A stretch of 64,000 bases of DNA from Burkholderiales bacterium (GTDB lineage Bacteria > Pseudomonadota > Gammaproteobacteria > Burkholderiales > Usitatibacteraceae), in contig JANYDB010000068.1 of assembly GCA_025359985.1 (NCBI GenBank), positions 62,001 to 126,000 of the forward strand, written 5' to 3'. Of this stretch, positions 8,654-17,484 are shown in pieces; position 1 is the stretch's first letter; each line of letters begins with the position of its first letter. The notes under the pieces were generated by a model that saw only the letters and a program-made list of their open reading frames with translations, was not told the origin of the DNA and made no database searches. The position numbers were made by a program, and so were the translations under genes.

Positions 8654-9511
8654 ATGAACATGCGCACACCTCATCTGCTTGATCCTGCATTCGCAGGTAT
8701 AGGCTTGCGTCCGCCGCATTATCAGGCGCTGCTGGCGCAACCACAGAACCTCAGCTTTCTGGAAATTCACAGTGAGAATTTTTTTGGCGCGGGTGGCCCG
8801 CCATTACGTTATCTCGAACGCTTTCGCCAAGACTATGCGATCAGCGCGCATGGTGTCGGCCTATCGCTGGGCTCTGCTGACCCGTTGAACTTGCAGCATC
8901 TGCAAAAGCTCAAACATCTGGTGGATTGGTTGGAGCCTGCGTTGGTGTCTGAGCATTTATGCTGGGTTGGGGTTGAGGGCCGCTACCTTAACGATTTATT
9001 GCCCATTCCCTACACGGAAGAATCGCTGCGCCATGTCGTTACACGCGTATCCGAAGCGCAAGATTACCTGGGCCAAAAAATCCTGATTGAAAATATTTCA
9101 AGCTATCTTGAATTTACCGACTCAACAGTCCCGGAGTGGGAATTTTTGCGCGAAGTGGCGCAACGTGCGGGCTGCGGTATTTTGTTGGATGTAAATAATA
9201 TTTATGTGAATGCGATGAACCATGCTTTTGACCCGCTGCATTTTCTGGCCGCAATGAAGCCTGCCGACATTGGCGAAATTCATCTGGCCGGCTTTCAGGA
9301 CACGGGTGAAATTCTGATTGATACTCATGGCGCTGCGGTCAGCGATCCGGTCTGGGCACTTTATGCTGCTACCGTGGCCCGATTCGGCGCAGTGCCCACT
9401 CTGATCGAATGGGATACCGATATTCCGCCGCTGGAAATATTAATCGCGGAAGCCACAAAAGCCAACACTATATTGGCGCATAAATTGACGCATGTGCCCC
9501 ATGCTGCATAA
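8654..9511 (+). CDS. bufB: MNIO family (DUF692) multinuclear iron-dependent oxidative enzyme, BufB-like
   Basis: A TIM-barrel enzyme of 285 residues in the DUF692/MNIO family. These enzymes use two or three iron ions and oxygen to modify cysteines in ribosomal peptides. Ligand-bearing blocks are visible in order: GIGLRPPHY, LEIHSENFF, SAHGVGLSLGS, VSEHLCW, LIENISSYL, LLDVNNIYVNA, GEIHLAGF, DTHGAAV and LIEWDTDIP. The gene follows the DUF2282 precursor, so the precursor is the expected substrate. No good ribosome-binding site is visible before the ATG. Its leader is mostly the 3' side of the terminator. It overlaps the next gene by 11 to 20 bases. Confidence 0.94.
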   Translation: MNMRTPHLLDPAFAGIGLRPPHYQALLAQPQNLSFLEIHSENFFGAGGPPLRYLERFRQDYAISAHGVGLSLGSADPLNLQHLQKLKHLVDWLEPALVSEHLCWVGVEGRYLNDLLPIPYTEESLRHVVTRVSEAQDYLGQKILIENISSYLEFTDSTVPEWEFLREVAQRAGCGILLDVNNIYVNAMNHAFDPLHFLAAMKPADIGEIHLAGFQDTGEILIDTHGAAVSDPVWALYAATVARFGAVPTLIEWDTDIPPLEILIAEATKANTILAHKLTHVPHAA

Positions 9512-10364
9512 CCGGCAACGTGAATTTATGCATACGGTGTTGGGCTTAGCTTCCCAGCCGACTGTGCCCGTTCTGATGCCTGATATTCGTGAAAGCGCGC
9601 ACAGCGTGCTGACACCTGCGGCTCGAATGAATATCTATCGGCGCAATATCGTGACCACACTGCGGGCGGCGCTAGGCGATATTTACCCGACGACAAAATC
9701 CATCATGGGGCCGTCGTTTTTTTTGGCTGCGGCCGATATTTTTATTCAGCAAACACCATCACCGTCGGGCGACCTGAATCAGTTTGGTCGTGAGTGGCCC
9801 GATTTTCTGGCCGACTATTTGCCGGGGTCATCACCCGTATCAAGCCATGCCTGTTTACACGATATGGCGCGCCTGGATTGGGCATGGCATGAAGCATTTC
9901 ATGCAGCAGAGAGTGCGCCCCTCGATTTATCGCGCCTCGCGGTTGTGCCGGGCGATCAACATGCGTCGCTGGTTTTCAGTTTGCATCCCAGTGTGCGTTT
10001 GATCAAATCTGCGCATTCGCTGTTTCATATTTGGCAAACACATCAGCCTGAAGATAGCCCTACTGACAGCCAGAGCAATACAGAAAATGAGGGTAATAAA
10101 AACCAGCCAGGCGATGCAGCAATGTCCGGGGATTGCCTGATGGTGTACCGTGATGATGCGGATGTCACCTTGATGAAATTGACCGAGGCGCAATATGTTT
10201 TTTTAAATGCCTTCGCTGAGCAACAGGTGTTGGCCGACGCCGCCGATGCCGCCATGGCGGCTGATGCTACGCAACAAACCCATGAGGCGTTTGAATTACA
10301 CGCGTTTCTGATTTATACGGTCGAGCAAAATATCATCGTTGATTTTACTGGTGCGGTTTATTAA
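9492..10364 (+). CDS. bufC: DUF2063 (HvfC/BufC) family partner protein
   Basis: The N-terminal half is a DUF2063 domain (YRRNIVTTLRAALGDIYPTTKSIMG, then FFLAAADIFIQQTPSPSGDLNQFG, WPDFLADY, DMARLDWAWHEAFHA). It is annotated as a putative DNA-binding domain but is now regarded as the peptide-recognition partner of MNIO enzymes. The C-terminal half is variable and includes an Asn/Gln/Glu-rich linker near residue 190. The start may be the ATG at 9492, 9501 (MLHNRQREF) or 9528. All but the last overlap bufB, indicating translational coupling. The last residues (VDFTGAVY) end the operon; no DoxX-type gene follows. Confidence 0.9.
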   Translation: MCPMLHNRQREFMHTVLGLASQPTVPVLMPDIRESAHSVLTPAARMNIYRRNIVTTLRAALGDIYPTTKSIMGPSFFLAAADIFIQQTPSPSGDLNQFGREWPDFLADYLPGSSPVSSHACLHDMARLDWAWHEAFHAAESAPLDLSRLAVVPGDQHASLVFSLHPSVRLIKSAHSLFHIWQTHQPEDSPTDSQSNTENEGNKNQPGDAAMSGDCLMVYRDDADVTLMKLTEAQYVFLNAFAEQQVLADAADAAMAADATQQTHEAFELHAFLIYTVEQNIIVDFTGAVY

Positions 10365-10449
10365 ATTATGCCGATGGTGTGAAAAAGTGTGCTTAGTTTT
10401 TCAGGTTTTCATTTGTTGACATCCTGACCGCAGCAGAGGCGTATGCTAA

Positions 10450-11421
10450 ATGCTAACTGCAAATATTAAAAATAACCCTTCTGGAATTGGATTTTATATG
10501 ACGCCTTATACCGTACCTCGTGCCCGTTTTTCAGGGCTCTTTATAGTTGCAACCCTTAGCATTTTTGCTATCTTGCTGTCAGCGGTGATATCAACTCGCG
10601 TACAGGCTCAAGCCCCAACGCCTGCCGTCGGGCCAGTTAAAGGGGCTGTTACTGTGCCTGTCATTGCACAGCCAAAAAAGCCAGTAGCTCAACCGCCAAA
10701 GTCAAAATTCAACGCGTCCACCGCACTGAATAAAGCGGCGCGCCAGCCCATGTTGGCGGAGCGGATCACTAAATCTTTTAGCATGATCGGCCAAAAGGTA
10801 TTGGAACCCCGCGCGCGTCGTCAGCTTGAGGATTCACTCAAAGAATTTGATGCTGCTTTAAAAGAACTGCTGGCGACTTCGCCAACGGCTGAAATCCGTG
10901 AAAACTATGAATTGCTTGATCAGTTATTCGGTGACTACAAAGGCATTGAAGCCAAGCCAGCCACTCTGGCCAGCGCCAAAGAGTTGGCCGAGCAAAATGA
11001 AGAGCTGGTGTGGATTTCGCAAAAAGGCGCGATGATGATTCAGGCGTACGCCAAATCACCTCGCAGTGATTTAATCGCCACTGCCGGTGATCTGCGCACA
11101 CTGTCGCAGCGCATTGCCAAACTGTACCTGTTCCGCAGTGGTGGTATCCGCTCGGACGTGGTTGCCAATGACTTGAAGAAGGCTGAAGCTGAATATCGTA
11201 ACGATATGGATCGGCTACTCCGTGCCGCGCAAAATTCTGATCAGCTCAAAAGCGAACTCGCGCTCGCTGAAACCCAGTGGTTGTTTTTGAAGCAGGGTAT
11301 TGATCGCCTGAATGCCAATAAATCTTCACCGATCGAGCTGGAATTTGTGGTCAAAGCCTGCGATAACATTTTGGAAGTGATGGAGCGTGTGACCAAGTTG
11401 TATGAAGCGATGAAGGCCTAA
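10450..11421 (+). CDS. Exported PilJ N-terminal domain protein (two type IV pili chemotransducer N domains)
   Basis: A signal-anchor or signal peptide (FSGLFIVATLSIFAILLSAVISTRVQAQ) and a Pro/Lys-rich linker precede two copies of the helical domain found at the N-terminus of PilJ and NarX-type sensors. The copies are recognisable as RQPMLAERITKSFSMIGQ (about residue 97) and DLRTLSQRIAKLYLFRSGG (about residue 213). There is no HAMP, kinase or methyl-accepting region, so the protein is a free periplasmic sensor-like module. Starts at 10450 (GAGG upstream) and 10498 are both possible. It lies 85 bases after bufC. Whether it belongs to that operon is open. Confidence 0.75.
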   Translation: MLTANIKNNPSGIGFYMTPYTVPRARFSGLFIVATLSIFAILLSAVISTRVQAQAPTPAVGPVKGAVTVPVIAQPKKPVAQPPKSKFNASTALNKAARQPMLAERITKSFSMIGQKVLEPRARRQLEDSLKEFDAALKELLATSPTAEIRENYELLDQLFGDYKGIEAKPATLASAKELAEQNEELVWISQKGAMMIQAYAKSPRSDLIATAGDLRTLSQRIAKLYLFRSGGIRSDVVANDLKKAEAEYRNDMDRLLRAAQNSDQLKSELALAETQWLFLKQGIDRLNANKSSPIELEFVVKACDNILEVMERVTKLYEAMKA

Positions 11422-11481
11422 AGCGGTGGCGATTGGAGCCTAAATGGCTGAAGGTGCTCGTCAATAGGCGTTCTATGCCTT

Positions 11482-12282
11482 TTATTTTGCGCAATCTGCA
11501 GCGTGCTCTGTCGGTTGTTCGGCTTGGAGTCTGGTCGATGGATTCAACACGGTATTAAGCGTGGCATCTAGGGCAATTCGCTCATCAAACACGAAGCAGT
11601 TGCCCTCGTAATGCGCGCCACCACATTCTTCAAAATATTTGAGGATGCCACCATCGAGCTGGTAGACCTGGGTGAAGCCATTTTGCAGCATCAGCGGTGC
11701 TGCTTTCTCGCAGCGGATGCCGCCTGTGCAAAAGGTAATAATGGTTTTGTTTTTGAGCGCCGGGTCAGTTGCTGTCCAATCATTCAGTCGCGCCGTAAAT
11801 CGCGGAAAGTGATCCAGACCGATGCTGGTTGCGTCTGAAAAAGTGCCGTGATCAATCTCGAATTGATTGCGCGTATCAAGCAGCACCACCTCACGCCCTT
11901 CGTTGAGCCATTGTCGTAATGTGGTTGCACTCAAACGCGGCGCTGGCGTGAGCGCGGGATTGATGTCGGGCCGATTCAGCTTGATGATTTCATGCTTGAG
12001 TTTGATAAAAAGACGGCGAAATGACTGTTGCGCAGACACGCTTTCCCTGACCACCAAGTCGCTAAACTCAGGCATCGCGCGGAGATAGGCGAGCAGGGCG
12101 TCGATTGCTTCACGCGATCCGGCCACAAAAATATTGATGCCCTCAGGGGCGAGGATCACCGTACCTTTTATGGCGTGCGCGGTCGCTATTTCCCGAATCG
12201 CTACAATGCGTTCGGCTAGGTTATCGAGCGAAACAAATTTGTAGCCGGCAATATTGACGATATTATTTATGGTGGTACTCAT
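11482..12282 (-). CDS. trhO: tRNA uridine-34 hydroxylase TrhO (rhodanese-like)
   Basis: TrhO carries out oxygen-dependent hydroxylation of U34 in tRNAs, the first step to cmo5U/mcmo5U. The protein has the YceA layout: an N-terminal acylphosphatase-like domain (GTVILAPEGINIFVAG) followed by a rhodanese domain with LLDTRNQFEIDHGTF and the catalytic loop FCTGGIRCEKA, carrying the conserved cysteine. The C-terminal block YEGNCFVFDERIALD is also characteristic. Length (266) is typical. It is downstream of hslU on the same strand, 26 bases away. Confidence 0.94.
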   Translation of the reverse strand: MSTTINNIVNIAGYKFVSLDNLAERIVAIREIATAHAIKGTVILAPEGINIFVAGSREAIDALLAYLRAMPEFSDLVVRESVSAQQSFRRLFIKLKHEIIKLNRPDINPALTPAPRLSATTLRQWLNEGREVVLLDTRNQFEIDHGTFSDATSIGLDHFPRFTARLNDWTATDPALKNKTIITFCTGGIRCEKAAPLMLQNGFTQVYQLDGGILKYFEECGGAHYEGNCFVFDERIALDATLNTVLNPSTRLQAEQPTEHAADCAK

Positions 12283-12308
12283 CAGTGAGTCGTCTCAGTG
12301 GGTCGATA

Positions 12309-13640
12309 TTAGAGAACGTATCGGGCCAAGTCTTCGTTTTCAGCCAGCACCGCCAGTTTTTGATCAACATAGGCGGCCGTCACGGTGAAGGTATTGCCAT
12401 GCGCCATAACATCAAACGAAATTTCTTCAAGTAGTTTTTCCATGACGGTATAGAGGCGACGTGCGCCGATATTTTCAGTCTTTTCGTTCACCGCGAAAGC
12501 AATTTCGGCCAGACGCCTGACCGCATCAGCAGGGAAATGCAGCGTTAAATTTTCGGTCTCAAGCAAGGCCTGATATTGCCGGGTGAGGCATGCATCCGTG
12601 TTGGTCAGGATCGCTTCAAAATCTTCAATCGCGAGCGAGGTCAGCTCAACACGGATCGGTAAACGCCCCTGCAATTCGGGAATCAAATCAGACGGTTTTG
12701 CCAAATGAAATGCGCCGGACGCGATAAATAAAATGTGATCGGTTTTGACCATGCCATATTTGGTAGAGATCGTCGTGCCTTCCACCAGCGGCAATAAATC
12801 ACGCTGCACACCCTGACGTGATACGTCCGCACCATGGGTTTCAGAACGGCTCGCGATTTTATCAATTTCATCGATGAAGACAATGCCGTTTTGCTCCACA
12901 TTCTGTAAGGCCTGAATTTTGGTATCTTCATCGTTGACGAGTTTCATCGCCTCTTCATCGATCAATACTTTCAGTGCTTCTTTGATATTTAGCTTGCGGG
13001 TGCGGCGACGGGTTTGGCCCATGTTCTGGAACATACCCTGAATCTGCTGAGTTAAATCTTCCATGCCGGGTGGGCCAAAAATTTCCATGGAGCCCGGTGT
13101 CGCCGAGACTTCAATTTCAATTTCGCGATCATTGAGGCTGCCTTCGCGCAGCATCTTGCGGAATTTTTGGCGGGTCGTATCTTCGGCTTCGTCAGGATCG
13201 GCCTGTTTGCCATAAAAATCGAAACTGCGTGCGTGCTGCAGCAGTGCATCAAGCACCCGATTTTCCGCGTTGTCAGAGGCGATATGCCGTACTTTTTGTG
13301 CCTCGGTTTCGCGTGCTTGTTTGATGGCGATCTCAGTGAGGTCGCGGATGATCGAATCCACATCCCGACCTACATAGCCGACTTCAGTAAATTTGGTGGC
13401 CTCGACCTTGATAAACGGCGCGTCTGCCAGTTTTGCTAAACGGCGTGCGATCTCGGTTTTGCCCACACCGGTGGGACCAATCATTAGAATATTTTTGGGA
13501 GTAATTTCCTGACGTAGCGGCTCAGCCACCTGGCTGCGCCGCCACCGATTGCGCAACGCAATCGCGACCGCGCGTTTGGCTGCGGCTTGGCCAACGATGT
13601 GCTTGTCGAGTTCAGCAACAATTTCTTTGGGAGTCATCAT
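12309..13640 (-). CDS. hslU: ATP-dependent protease ATPase subunit HslU
   Basis: HslU is the AAA+ unfoldase that feeds substrates to HslV. The Walker A motif is GPTGVGKT, Walker B is [11 protein letters not shown], and the sensor region [21 protein letters not shown]-type block sits near the C-terminus (here ...ISFDVMAHG). The intermediate I-domain lies between. The protein is 443 residues from the ATG at 13640 ([18 protein letters not shown]), the length of the E. coli protein. An upstream in-frame start at 13709 would add an unlikely hydrophobic leader. It follows hslV after about 150 bases without a gene. Confidence 0.96.
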   Translation of the reverse strand: MMTPKEIVAELDKHIVGQAAAKRAVAIALRNRWRRSQVAEPLRQEITPKNILMIGPTGVGKTEIARRLAKLADAPFIKVEATKFTEVGYVGRDVDSIIRDLTEIAIKQARETEAQKVRHIASDNAENRVLDALLQHARSFDFYGKQADPDEAEDTTRQKFRKMLREGSLNDREIEIEVSATPGSMEIFGPPGMEDLTQQIQGMFQNMGQTRRRTRKLNIKEALKVLIDEEAMKLVNDEDTKIQALQNVEQNGIVFIDEIDKIASRSETHGADVSRQGVQRDLLPLVEGTTISTKYGMVKTDHILFIASGAFHLAKPSDLIPELQGRLPIRVELTSLAIEDFEAILTNTDACLTRQYQALLETENLTLHFPADAVRRLAEIAFAVNEKTENIGARRLYTVMEKLLEEISFDVMAHGNTFTVTAAYVDQKLAVLAENEDLARYVL

Positions 13641-13787
13641 CTTAGGACTGGTGAAGAAGTAGGAAGGCGGAATGGGATGTGATGAAATGAGGAGAAGGGG
13701 GCAAAACAAGAAGACGCGAAGCCTGGAAATATGTTTGGGCAGGAGGGGTTTTGATCAGCTCATGAAATCCCTAAAACTCCAAAAGTC

Positions 13788-14333
13788 TTATGTTCCCAGC
13801 ACCTCAATCACATGGTTCTGATTGGTGTAGATACAAAGGTCGGCTGCGATGGTGAGTGATTTTTTGATAATGTCGACAGGGGCAAGTGCGGTGTTTTGCA
13901 GCAAAGCCAGTGCGGCTGATTGTGCAAATGTGCCGCCCGAGCCAATAGCCGCCACATGGTCTTCCGGCTCCAGCACATCGCCTGCGCCGGTGATGATGTA
14001 CGTATTGCCGCTATCGGCCACGATCAGCATCGCTTCCAGGCGGCGCAAAATGCGGTCAGTGCGCCAATCCTTGGCCAGTTCAACCGCAGATCGCATCAGG
14101 TTACCCTGATGTTTTTCGAGCTTCGCCTCAAACCGGTCCAGTAGTGAAAATGCATCGGCGGTGCTGCCCGCAAAACCGACCAAAATTTTGCCCTGATAGA
14201 CCTTGCGGACTTTGGTTGCCGTCGCTTTGACGACGATGTTGCCCAGCGTCACTTGCCCGTCTCCGCCCAGCGCAACCTGGGTGCCGCGCCTTACACAGAC
14301 GATGGTAGTGCCATGAAATTGTTCAGTCGGCAT
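13788..14333 (-). CDS. hslV: ATP-dependent protease peptidase subunit HslV
   Basis: A proteasome-beta-like N-terminal threonine peptidase that forms a double hexamer capped by HslU. The mature enzyme should begin at the threonine of TTIVCVRRG, after removal of the short propeptide MPTEQFHG, as in other betaproteobacteria. [10 protein letters not shown] and [17 protein letters not shown] are family blocks. Length is 181 residues. It is the first gene of the hslV-hslU-trhO run. Confidence 0.96.
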   Translation of the reverse strand: MPTEQFHGTTIVCVRRGTQVALGGDGQVTLGNIVVKATATKVRKVYQGKILVGFAGSTADAFSLLDRFEAKLEKHQGNLMRSAVELAKDWRTDRILRRLEAMLIVADSGNTYIITGAGDVLEPEDHVAAIGSGGTFAQSAALALLQNTALAPVDIIKKSLTIAADLCIYTNQNHVIEVLGT

Positions 14334-14446
14334 AGTAATCTAATATAAGTCTGCCCAAAGGTAGAAAATTGGATTTATCGCAGAGTTGGGTCATAAATTC
14401 TGTAATAAAAACCCGCAATAAAAATTAGCTGGCAACGATAAGCCGG

Positions 14447-15595
14447 CTACGCCGTTTTTTTGCGCATCAAAATAGCATGCTTGGTCATACCAAACACCTC
14501 CAATAATGCGGCGACTAATTCATTCAAGTTGGACAATATCACGCGTTTTTGCGAGAGATGAATAGCGCGGATAACTTCAAAAAATCCGCCTACCGCGTTG
14601 AAATCAATCCGCAGCAATCCGCTCATATCCACCACCACTTCCTGTTTTGTATTGGCGTAAATGGAGAGTTGCTGCAGCATTTCTTTGCTGGTGGCACCCA
14701 CTACGCCTTTGAGCAAAAAGCCAACGGATTCTTTGGGCGTATTGGCTACCGAAGAAGAGGCGGCGGGCAAGCCGGATTCGCCCGCGCCGGTTGGTCGCAC
14801 CACGGCTTCCCATGAGGGTGGCGACATTTCGAAAGCGACGGCATATTCGAGGCCCAACTCTTCATACTCATCAAGCTTGCTGTCCAGTATGTACAGCTCA
14901 AACAATAGCGACCAGTAGCCCTGACTTGCATTCAGCGGCAGATCATTTGCTTCGTTAATATGTTTTTTCAGCAGCGCGGTAAATTCATTAAGATTGTTAA
15001 ACCAGATCGGGATTTTTTGACGACGCAGGCGCTGAAAGACGATGGAAAAAAGCTCCGCTTCTTCTACCAAAATAGAAAATATTTTACTGAATTCGATACG
15101 ACTGCTACCCATTTTTTTACTAAACACCTCAAGTTTATCAATTTCCTCAAGCAACGCGCCGTCAGTGCCGGGATTCAGCAGAAAAAAATCTTTACGCTCA
15201 CGCTTTTCTTTGCGCCGTGGGTCTGAATTATCCATACCTTCAGTCCAGATCGGCGGCGAGCGCTCAAACTTGACCGTGAACAGCATCGACAGGGAATCAA
15301 AATCTTGGTGGTTGTGCGTGAGCTGATACAAGTCAAAAAGCATCAGCCATGTGCGGATACTGTTTTTGCCATCCGTTGTTTTGAGATGCTCTTTCAAGGT
15401 CTCCTGAGCAGCATCGTAGCAATCAGCGGCATAAAAAATGGCGGCTTCATAGATAGCCGGAAAGCTGATGCTGTCAGCGGAGAGCTGCTCAGCAGAAAAT
15501 GTGCCGGAGCCCAGCAGGGCTGGATTGTTTGCGGCACCAGCAACATCGGCTGGCCGTGGCGAAGAGCCTGGTTTTACAGATGCGGAAGTGGCCAT
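14447..15595 (-). CDS. STAS-domain protein with a long N-terminal region
   Basis: The last 90 residues form a STAS (anti-sigma factor antagonist-like) domain: EVVVDMSGLLRIDFNAVGGFFEVIRAIHLSQKRVILSNLNELV. The usual phosphorylatable Ser of the DSSG loop is replaced (DFNA), so classical SpoIIAA-type switching is unlikely. The first 280 residues are helical and tetratricopeptide-like in feel (YEAAIFYAADCYDAAQETLKEHL, WLMLFDLYQLTHNHQDF, YWSLLFELYILDSKLDEYEELG), as in secretion-associated STAS proteins. The gene begins four bases after the DUF3299 gene stops, or overlaps it by 23 bases if the ATG at 15622 is used. Function unknown. Confidence 0.75.
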   Translation of the reverse strand: MATSASVKPGSSPRPADVAGAANNPALLGSGTFSAEQLSADSISFPAIYEAAIFYAADCYDAAQETLKEHLKTTDGKNSIRTWLMLFDLYQLTHNHQDFDSLSMLFTVKFERSPPIWTEGMDNSDPRRKEKRERKDFFLLNPGTDGALLEEIDKLEVFSKKMGSSRIEFSKIFSILVEEAELFSIVFQRLRRQKIPIWFNNLNEFTALLKKHINEANDLPLNASQGYWSLLFELYILDSKLDEYEELGLEYAVAFEMSPPSWEAVVRPTGAGESGLPAASSSVANTPKESVGFLLKGVVGATSKEMLQQLSIYANTKQEVVVDMSGLLRIDFNAVGGFFEVIRAIHLSQKRVILSNLNELVAALLEVFGMTKHAILMRKKTA

Positions 15596-15599
15596 GGGT

Positions 15600-16163
15600 T
15601 TAAAACTTGACCGATTCAGCATTGGTTAAGCGGTAAAACAAATAGGGGTCGTTCACCAATTCCAGTTTTCCAGTCATGACGATGGGCTCCCACTGATTAT
15701 ATTCAATCGCCGATTTTGCAACAACTTCCACCATCGAATCAGGGCCCTGGTTGACGCAGAAAGGACAATGTGAAGGTAGGGGTGACAGCAGGAAATGTTT
15801 TTGCTTCGTACCAGTCGAGAGCGGAAGCACAAAGCCATAAAGTTTGACTTCCTGCTTGTCCAGCTCGCGAATTTGCGGGCCGAATTCAGGCGTCATGGCT
15901 GATGTGGACGAGGTGGGTAACTTGCCCGTTTTGACGTCTTTGATTTTGTTTTCCACCAGTTTTACTTGACGCAATAACTGCCATGGGATCGTCCCAGGCG
16001 GCAACGGCTCCTTACCGATATAGCCCAATAATTGCTCGTCGGAGAGCTTGCCTGGTAGCTGCGGTTGTAGCGCCTGCGCGGTCGGCATCATGCCGCCTGC
16101 CAGCGCGCAGATCATGGCCAGGATTAACGCGGCCCGAGGTTGGGGGGAGGTGATTTTTTTCAT
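15600..16163 (-). CDS. DUF3299 exported protein
   Basis: The protein has 187 residues with a signal peptide (RAALILAMICALAGGMMPTAQA). The DUF3299 domain reads WQLLRQVKL..., then a linker, ELDKQEVKLYGFVLPL, KHFLLSPLPSHCPFC and VEVVAKSAIEY. The HCPFC pair of cysteines suggests metal binding. It sits directly after a MacB/LolE-like permease, as in Pseudomonas, where I recall such a trio (PA4064-PA4066) among zinc-starvation genes. It probably acts with that transporter in the cell envelope. Exact role unknown. Confidence 0.8.
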   Translation of the reverse strand: MKKITSPQPRAALILAMICALAGGMMPTAQALQPQLPGKLSDEQLLGYIGKEPLPPGTIPWQLLRQVKLVENKIKDVKTGKLPTSSTSAMTPEFGPQIRELDKQEVKLYGFVLPLSTGTKQKHFLLSPLPSHCPFCVNQGPDSMVEVVAKSAIEYNQWEPIVMTGKLELVNDPYLFYRLTNAESVKF

Positions 16164-16236
16164 GCTGACTCCTGCTTTAATGGCTGCTTTAGTGCATCAA
16201 TGTTTTTGCTCAACCGTGTGGCGCATGGCTTCATGA

Positions 16237-17484
16237 TTACAGTCGGTTCAAGGTTTCAGGCACCGCATCGCGATACGCCCGCCAGGCAGGAAATAATGCC
16301 GCGATCATCGAAAGCCCGATCGCCGCCGCGATAATCCACCATTCTTCATTTGCCCACGTCCAGCCGGTGAGTGGAATGCGGTGGGTTTTACCAATCACAA
16401 ACCCCATCCACTCGCCGCCAGCATGACCCAATGCAACCCCCAGTATAACGCCCGCCAAGCCCAGCGCGAAGCCTTGCGCCATGATCGTAAGGCAGACCGT
16501 GCTGCGCGAAGCGCCCAGTATTCGTAACAGCGCCAAATCTGCCTGCCGGTCATTGAGTGTGTTCATCAAGCCAATAAAAATGCCCAGACCTGCACATACC
16601 ATCATGATGGCGGCGAATACTTTCAGCGTCGTGATGCCCACACCGATCAATGCAAACAGGCGGGCGGTTTCCATCGCCGGTGCAGCCGCCTGCATACTGC
16701 TGGATGCATTGACCCGGCGCGGGAATGACGCCGCCGCCAGCGGGGTTGCGTATTCAATCAGATAAGCTGTGACCTCATGGCCGCCCTTATGCGTTTCTTG
16801 CGTGGCTTTTTTTGTATCTTCATATTCATCGTTATGATCATGGATCAGCCAAATGCTTTCAAGGCTGGTGAGCACCAGTCGATCAATCACGGTTCCCGTT
16901 GTGCCCAATATGCCGACAAGCTGATAGGGATGATCCGCGTGTGCATCACTGTTGTTGCCATTGGCGAGTCCACCGCTGGTGCCCAAACCATGTGCCCCCG
17001 CGAACGACTGGCCAACGCGCAGTTGGGTTGCCTTGGCTACTTCAGCGCCAACCACTGCTTCCAGCGGCTTCTCCCATAAACGCCCCGATTGCACGCTCGC
17101 GGCATAAAGATGCAAATAGTCGGGGGTCGTGCCGACAATAGGAAAAGTTTTATAGCTGTCGCCAAGCGCCAGTGGCACGGCCCGTTTTACCTGCGGCAGC
17201 GCAATGATGGTCGCGGCTTCTTCAAGGCCAATATTGCCGGTCGGAATATCGACCTGAAAAACCGATGACAAAATAAGCTGTAGCGGGCTGCCCTTGGCAC
17301 CGATGACCAGATCAATCCCGGCCGTATCACGTTCCATCCGCTGCTCAGCCTGAGTCAACGTCAGTATCAGGGCGATGATAGCCCCCACACCGAGACTAAG
17401 CAGCAGGATGTTGAGAAAAGTCGCCAGCAACCGTTCACGCAAATAGGCGCTGGCAAGTGTGCATGCCGTCATGAGCGCCTTCAT
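16237..17484 (-). CDS. FtsX-like ABC transporter permease
   Basis: A four-TM permease of the MacB/LolC-E type. One membrane helix is near residues 15-45 (TFLNILLLSLGVGAIIALILTL), then comes a periplasmic domain of about 230 residues, then three helices in the last 140 residues (VFAAIMMVCAGLGIFIGLMNTL...; GFALGLAGVILGVALG; WWIIAAAIGLSMIAALFPAW). The extracytoplasmic loop contains a His/Asp-rich stretch (NNSDAHADHP and HDHNDEYED), compatible with zinc binding. Its start overlaps the ATPase gene by four bases. It is likely a mechanotransmission or lipoprotein-type transporter rather than a classical importer. Confidence 0.88.
   Translation of the reverse strand: MKALMTACTLASAYLRERLLATFLNILLLSLGVGAIIALILTLTQAEQRMERDTAGIDLVIGAKGSPLQLILSSVFQVDIPTGNIGLEEAATIIALPQVKRAVPLALGDSYKTFPIVGTTPDYLHLYAASVQSGRLWEKPLEAVVGAEVAKATQLRVGQSFAGAHGLGTSGGLANGNNSDAHADHPYQLVGILGTTGTVIDRLVLTSLESIWLIHDHNDEYEDTKKATQETHKGGHEVTAYLIEYATPLAAASFPRRVNASSSMQAAAPAMETARLFALIGVGITTLKVFAAIMMVCAGLGIFIGLMNTLNDRQADLALLRILGASRSTVCLTIMAQGFALGLAGVILGVALGHAGGEWMGFVIGKTHRIPLTGWTWANEEWWIIAAAIGLSMIAALFPAWRAYRDAVPETLNRL

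Noticed and set aside
10416-10447. Sigma-70 promoter TTGACA...TATGCT before the PilJ-N gene
   Set aside because: The spacer is 20 bases, too long for a confident call.
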